Source of the DNA: Rhodococcus sp. IEGM 1381 | GTDB lineage: Bacteria; Actinomycetota; Actinomycetes; Mycobacteriales; Mycobacteriaceae | Reading direction: 5' to 3' | Length of the DNA stretch: 64,000 nucleotides | Assembly (NCBI RefSeq): GCF_030056795.1 | Contig: NZ_JASHKQ010000018.1 | Location: forward strand, 1-64,000 | In this document: positions 59,822-64,000 of the stretch, one piece after another | Layout: every line of letters begins with the position of its first letter | Position numbering within the stretch: the stretch's first letter is position 1 | Notes under the pieces: model-generated | Databases searched by the model: none | Seen by the model: the letters and a program-made list of their open reading frames with translations, nothing else | What the model was told of the DNA's origin: nothing | Position numbers and translations under genes: made by a program

Positions 59822-62281
59822 TCACCCTAGCCGGGCCTGGACGCGCAGACTCCGGGCCAGGTGGTCTCGCTGCTCGATCACCAAGCGCCGAAGCGCAGCC
59901 GGTGCCCACTCGTGGTCAGCGAGCCACGCGTCTGCGGAGTCGGTCGACGACTGCTGCGGAAAGAGGCGAACGACGATTCGCCGTGCGATCTCGATACTGC
60001 GTGAGGTCCACAACGACGAGATGGACTCGAAGTATCGGTTGTCGTAGGGCGCAGTGAGGTCCGGTCGGTGACCCGCCCCGAAGCCGGTGATGAAGGCGTC
60101 GAGAACATCGTTCGAGATGTCCTCGCGTTCGGTGACAGCGGCCCACGCCCTCGCCTTGACGGCGGCGTCGGGAATGGCTGTCGACGCCGCGGTATGAGCG
60201 GTGCGCCCCGACGAGGTGTCGTCCGAGGCGAGTTCGCCATCGAGGTCGTGGGAGGTCGCGTCGCCGGTGGCGGCGAGTGCCAGCCAGAATGCCCAGCGGA
60301 GATCAGGATCGAGTCGCAGTCCCGTGATGGTGAGAGTGCCATCGAGCAGCGAGAGCAGATCCTCCGCGAGGAAGTCGTCCAGCTGCGCAGCCGATGCGAC
60401 CGCGCGCGCCCACACCAACTGTGCGTCGCTCCCGGGTTCGCTCGACTGCAGTTGCCTCCACGACACATTCAACCATTGCCGGGTGGGCTCGTCCCGCCGA
60501 TGGTCGGGAAGATAGTGCCCGAGAGTGAACGCCACGTTGGCCGTCACCGCGGAGAGAAGGCCGATCTTGGGCTCGTTGGGTGCGAATTTGGTTGCGACAT
60601 CGATGTATTCGCGCGCAGAGAGCTCAGCGTCCCGGGTGGAATTCCACAGCGCGGACCACACGAGCCCTCGCGCGAGGGGGTCGACGATGCGATCGAGGTA
60701 GGCCTGCACGGTGGCATTGGAGCGCTCGTCGAATCGGATCTTGGCGTAGGTCAGATCGTCGTCGTTGAGCAGAACCAGCGCGGCATCTTCGAAGTCGACC
60801 GGTGTTCGCGCCTCGGTGATGTCGAGTTCCCGGCGGTGGGTTCTCGTCAGATTCCCGTCCTCGTTCAGATCGTAGAGTCCGACGGCGATGCGGTGCGGAC
60901 GCGGATCCGTCTGTTCGATCGCATTACCCGTATAGGACAGTGTGGACACGCCGGTGGTCTGCAGCCACGCTGCCGCCCAGGTGTCGAGATCGCGCCCGCT
61001 TGCGGTGGACATCTCGCTCAACAGGTCCGTCAGAGTCGTGTTACCGAAGGCATGGGTGCGAAAGTAGTTGCGGGAGGAAGCAAAGAAGGCGTCGGCACCG
61101 ACGAATGCCCCCAATTGCTTGAGCACACTCGCGCCCTTGGCGTAGGTGATGCCGTCGAAGTTGAGCTTGGCGGCCTCGAGATCGGTGATGTCGGCAACGA
61201 TCGGATGAGTGGTGGGGAGTTGATCCTGCAGATAGGCCCACGCCTTTCGGCGGTTCGCGAAACTGACCCAGGCATCGGCGAATCGAGTGGCCTCGGCCGA
61301 TGCGTACGCACCCATGTAGTCCGCGAACGACTCCTTGAGCCACAGATCGTCCCACCACTGCATCGTGACGAGGTCGCCGAACCACATGTGCGCCATCTCG
61401 TGCAAGATCGTGTTGGCACGGGCCTCGTACTGGGCTTCGGTTGCCGCCGAACGGAATACGTACGATTCCGTGAACGTGACGAGTCCGGGGTTCTCCATGG
61501 CACCGAGGTTGTACTCGGGTACGAAGATCTGGTCGTACTTACCGAACGGGTACGGATAGTCGAATTTGTCGTGGAAGAAGTCCAGGCCTCGCTTCGTAAT
61601 GTCGAAGATGTCCTCGGCGTCGAAATGCTCGGCGAGTGAGGCTCGGCAATATGCGCCGAGAGGAACGGTCAGTTCGCCTCGCGTCCATGATGATTCGACG
61701 CCGTGATACGGGCCGGCCGCAACCGCGGTGATGTAGGTCGATATGGGCAGCGTCGGGGCGAACGTAGTGACTGTGTCGTCGGTGACCCCCGCGCGGTTGG
61801 ACAAGACTGTCCATGCCGATGGTGCCGTGACCGTCAGCGTGAACGAGGCCTTGAGGTCCGGTTGCTCGAAGTTTGCGAACACCCGTCGAGCATCGGCCGG
61901 CTCGTACTGGGTGTAGAGGTAGACGCCGTTGTCTACGGGGTCGACGAAGCGGTGCAGTCCTTCACCCGACCTGCTGTATCGCCCGCGTGCACGTATCCGA
62001 ACGATGTTGTGCTCGGTGAGTCCGACCAATTGGATGCGAGCGCCGTCGTAATCGACCTCAGAGTCGGTGCCGTTGACGGTGACCTCGTCGACAGCGGCAC
62101 CGATGAAGTCGACCCATGTCGCTGCGGTGGTGGCGTCGAACTCGATGGTCGTGACCGTCTCGAAGGTATCGACATCCATGTCCTCGGCCCGCAGGAGATC
62201 CAGACAGACGAGATACTTCACCCCGTCGATGTGTCGCGATCGCCTGCGAGTTTCGGTCCGGGTCAGATTTGCGGTGCTCAC
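59822..62281 (-). CDS. pepN: Aminopeptidase N (M1 family)
   Basis: An 819-residue zinc metallopeptidase of family M1. GAMENPG is the aminopeptidase motif, and the zinc site is HEMAHMWFGD with the downstream glutamate in WLKESFADYMG. The C-terminal ERAP1-like domain is complete. It removes N-terminal residues from peptides in the cytosol. The start is GTG 62281 (MSTANLTRTETRRR), because the frame beyond that is antiphase noise into the HNH gene region. Confidence 0.95.
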   Translation of the reverse strand: MSTANLTRTETRRRSRHIDGVKYLVCLDLLRAEDMDVDTFETVTTIEFDATTAATWVDFIGAAVDEVTVNGTDSEVDYDGARIQLVGLTEHNIVRIRARGRYSRSGEGLHRFVDPVDNGVYLYTQYEPADARRVFANFEQPDLKASFTLTVTAPSAWTVLSNRAGVTDDTVTTFAPTLPISTYITAVAAGPYHGVESSWTRGELTVPLGAYCRASLAEHFDAEDIFDITKRGLDFFHDKFDYPYPFGKYDQIFVPEYNLGAMENPGLVTFTESYVFRSAATEAQYEARANTILHEMAHMWFGDLVTMQWWDDLWLKESFADYMGAYASAEATRFADAWVSFANRRKAWAYLQDQLPTTHPIVADITDLEAAKLNFDGITYAKGASVLKQLGAFVGADAFFASSRNYFRTHAFGNTTLTDLLSEMSTASGRDLDTWAAAWLQTTGVSTLSYTGNAIEQTDPRPHRIAVGLYDLNEDGNLTRTHRRELDITEARTPVDFEDAALVLLNDDDLTYAKIRFDERSNATVQAYLDRIVDPLARGLVWSALWNSTRDAELSAREYIDVATKFAPNEPKIGLLSAVTANVAFTLGHYLPDHRRDEPTRQWLNVSWRQLQSSEPGSDAQLVWARAVASAAQLDDFLAEDLLSLLDGTLTITGLRLDPDLRWAFWLALAATGDATSHDLDGELASDDTSSGRTAHTAASTAIPDAAVKARAWAAVTEREDISNDVLDAFITGFGAGHRPDLTAPYDNRYFESISSLWTSRSIEIARRIVVRLFPQQSSTDSADAWLADHEWAPAALRRLVIEQRDHLARSLRVQARLG

Positions 62282-62306
62282 CGAACCAACCCTAGGTGAT
62301 TCACTT

Positions 62307-63722
62307 TCACAGGGCGGGCGGTGTGAAGTAGTGATTTCCGAGTGGATCGACGATATGTAGGACTCCTTCCGGGAGTAGTTCGGTGCGCCACAGCTTCCGA
62401 GTTTTGAGGTTGTGGTGGAGCCGGCAGCGCGGACCGATGTTCGTGAGGATCGTCCAGCCGCCTTTCTCGGGTTGTTGTCGGTCGAATTCGACGATGTGGT
62501 CGAGGTCGCATCGTTCCGAAGGCACGTTGCAGCCAGGATGGAGGCAGTACGGCTGTTCGGCACGAACTCGCGCCGAGAGAGCTCGACTGGGCGTGTAGCT
62601 CAGTGCGCCCGGAGGCGGGAGTTTCATGCCCCCGTGGCCGTCGGGGTACAAGGCGTGGACGCCGATGGGGTCGTCCCCGACGATGGCACGCCACCTTTCG
62701 ATCAGCGTTCCTCCACCCGGCCGCGATCGCGTCGTTGTATCGGTGGCCGGCGTATCAGGGGCCGGCGTGTCGGACGCAGGAGGCTCGGGTGGCGGTGCGG
62801 CCGGTGGCATCGTGTCCGGAGCGGGACTCGAACTGTCGCTGGATGTTTCACCGGTTTCACCGGTTGCGTCGGAATTCGTGTTCGAGGGCTCGGTTGTCTC
62901 CGGACTCGGACCACCGATCTCGGGGGACTCGTGGGTATCAGGGGCCTCCGGATCCGTCACATCCTCGCGAGACACCTGGCACGTGGGGCACTCACACTGC
63001 AGTGCCTCGCCGCGCATCAATGCAGTTTGGGCATCGCCTCGCCGTTGGTCGTCCGAACGCGGATCCTCCGGGTGCAGGCGCGTGACCTCGGCGTCGATCC
63101 GCGAAAGCTGTTCGTCGGCTTCGCCGTCGGTCATCAGGGTGGTCAGGCTGGACAGTCCCCGTGCCCGGCGACGAAGGCGGATTCGCTTCTCGGTGCGGGC
63201 GGCATGCTTGCGCACAGCGCGGTCCCAGTCGGCGTCGGCCTCGATGAGCAGTCGGTCGATCTCGCGACCCAAGGTGCTCGGAGCCATCTCCCCGGCGGCT
63301 TTGAGAATTTCGGCCTCCAGGGCGACGACCGTCTCCGGCCGGGCGTGAAGCAGATGATCGTGGATCGTCCTGACTCGCTCCAGGTCGAGTGCACCGTCGA
63401 TGAAACCTTGACGCACGAGAGGGCGCACTTGACGCCACATCTGCAGCTTGTTGTTCACGGCGGCGAAGGTGGACGACAGTGCTGCCGCCAGTTCGCAGAT
63501 TGCCGAGCTGTACAGATCTTTCTCGGTCACCCCGGTGTCCCACGGCGATGCGCATGCCGTTCGATTCCGGACGTATTCGTCCATGAGAACAAGCTCGGAA
63601 GCGACAGCAGCGTTGATCGTCCGGCGCGCGCCCAGAACGTCGGCGAGCACGGAATGATCGTCCGTCGTCCACGCCTTTTTTCGTAGCCCCATGTCACCCC
63701 CCAGCGACCGAAGATCGAACAC
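62307..63722 (-). CDS. HNH endonuclease-signature protein with DUF222 (13E12-type)
   Basis: A 471-residue protein of the actinobacterial DUF222/13E12 family. DUF222 spans about residues 30-230, then an acidic Pro/Thr/Ser-rich linker (about 240-340). The HNH-like site near the C-terminus is CDLDHIVEFDR with ILTNIGPRCRLHHNLKT, keeping the His-Asn-His positions. The family is numerous in actinobacteria and sometimes associated with repeats or mobile DNA; the nuclease role is unproven. GTG 63722 has GAGGT upstream. Confidence 0.85.
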   Translation of the reverse strand: MFDLRSLGGDMGLRKKAWTTDDHSVLADVLGARRTINAAVASELVLMDEYVRNRTACASPWDTGVTEKDLYSSAICELAAALSSTFAAVNNKLQMWRQVRPLVRQGFIDGALDLERVRTIHDHLLHARPETVVALEAEILKAAGEMAPSTLGREIDRLLIEADADWDRAVRKHAARTEKRIRLRRRARGLSSLTTLMTDGEADEQLSRIDAEVTRLHPEDPRSDDQRRGDAQTALMRGEALQCECPTCQVSREDVTDPEAPDTHESPEIGGPSPETTEPSNTNSDATGETGETSSDSSSPAPDTMPPAAPPPEPPASDTPAPDTPATDTTTRSRPGGGTLIERWRAIVGDDPIGVHALYPDGHGGMKLPPPGALSYTPSRALSARVRAEQPYCLHPGCNVPSERCDLDHIVEFDRQQPEKGGWTILTNIGPRCRLHHNLKTRKLWRTELLPEGVLHIVDPLGNHYFTPPAL

Positions 63723-63791
63723 GCATTCGACCTCGTTGCCACAAGACTAAACCAAGGCACCGACACATTCCTCTGCCCTGGTGGAAGGACC

Positions 63792-64000
63792 TCAGAGTGC
63801 GCTGACGGCCCGAGTCACATCGAGTTCGAGGAGGTAGTGATTGATGGCGATCGCTGCCTTCGATCCTGCCGCTGCCGAATTGATCAGCTGGGCGGGAGAG
63901 TCCGAGACGTTCCCTGCAGTCCACAGGCCGTCGACGCTGGTGAGCCCGGTCGGGTCGGTAGCCACCCACCCGTTGTCGAGGCGGGAGCACCCGATCGGAG
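63792..64000 (-). CDS. FAD-dependent oxidoreductase, thioredoxin-reductase-like (partial)
   Basis: Only the last 68 residues are in the window; the gene runs past base 64000. The fragment contains DPTGLTSVDGLWTAGNVSD, the FAD-binding aspartate region, and AQLINSAAAGSKAAIAIN, which matches the C-terminal end of thioredoxin-reductase-type flavoproteins. It ends LDVTRAVSAL. The redox CxxC, if present, would be upstream and unseen. The stop is at 63792-63794. Confidence 0.8.
   Translation of the reverse strand, partial: PIGCSRLDNGWVATDPTGLTSVDGLWTAGNVSDSPAQLINSAAAGSKAAIAINHYLLELDVTRAVSAL

Overview
The window is high-G+C actinobacterial DNA. It carries mycothiol synthesis (mshA), senX3-regX3, BldC-type regulators, DUF3558 lipoproteins, the actinobacterial small ribosomal protein bS22, and gene order that closely follows Mycobacterium tuberculosis Rv0484c to Rv0531 as I remember it. 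It lacks PE/PPE genes and mycobacterial repeats. A Rhodococcus/Rhodococcoides-type member of the Mycobacteriales is the most likely source; this is inferred from gene content and synteny, not from a database search. I see no rRNA, tRNA or CRISPR array.

Layout. 0-5.3 kb: an SDR enzyme divergent from a mycothiol block (ROK regulator, alpha/beta hydrolase, mshA, YbjN-like protein). The ROK transcript seems to begin with a leaderless, cysteine-containing leader peptide. 5.3-12 kb: a nucleobase permease and a complete BMP-type nucleoside ABC importer. 12-16.3 kb: an acyl-CoA ligase, a two-gene lipoprotein cassette bracketed by related inverted repeats, and an LtrA-family membrane protein. 16.3-20.1 kb: gpmA, senX3-regX3 and an alcohol dehydrogenase. 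20.2-29.2 kb: the Rv0495c-Rv0502-like block (ppx, proC, a BldC-like regulator, bS22, epimerase, acyltransferase). 29.2-38.9 kb: a HAD phosphatase, glutaredoxin, then rex-hemA-hemC-(small ORF)-hemD-hemB and several small membrane proteins. 38.9-44.4 kb: csoR and a CopZ-like chaperone, a sugar dehydrogenase lipoprotein, an acyl-CoA oxidase and a beta-lactamase-like lipoprotein. 44.4-47.6 kb: bioA-bioF-bioD. 47.6-55.3 kb: a hexapeptide-repeat protein, hemL and the system II cytochrome c maturation genes. 55.4-64 kb: an EspI/MinD-like ATPase, bldC, a cysteine desulfhydrase-like enzyme, pepN, an HNH/DUF222 protein and a truncated flavoprotein.

How the genes fit together. Haem supply (rex-hemACDB, hemL) is placed beside cytochrome c assembly (TlpA-ccdA-resB-ccsB), with NADH-responsive Rex in front. 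Thiol chemistry recurs: mycothiol synthesis, glutaredoxin, TlpA and a possible cysteine desulfhydrase. Several regulatory sites can be read directly: Rex-, CsoR-, BioQ- and PHO-box-like operators, a structured leader ahead of bS22, and hairpin terminators. The most unusual features are the cysteine leader peptide, a basic small ORF whose ends overlap both hemC and hemD, a 23-26 bp dispersed repeat that enters coding sequence, the inverted-repeat-flanked lipoprotein cassette, and a 12-unit hexapeptide repeat protein.
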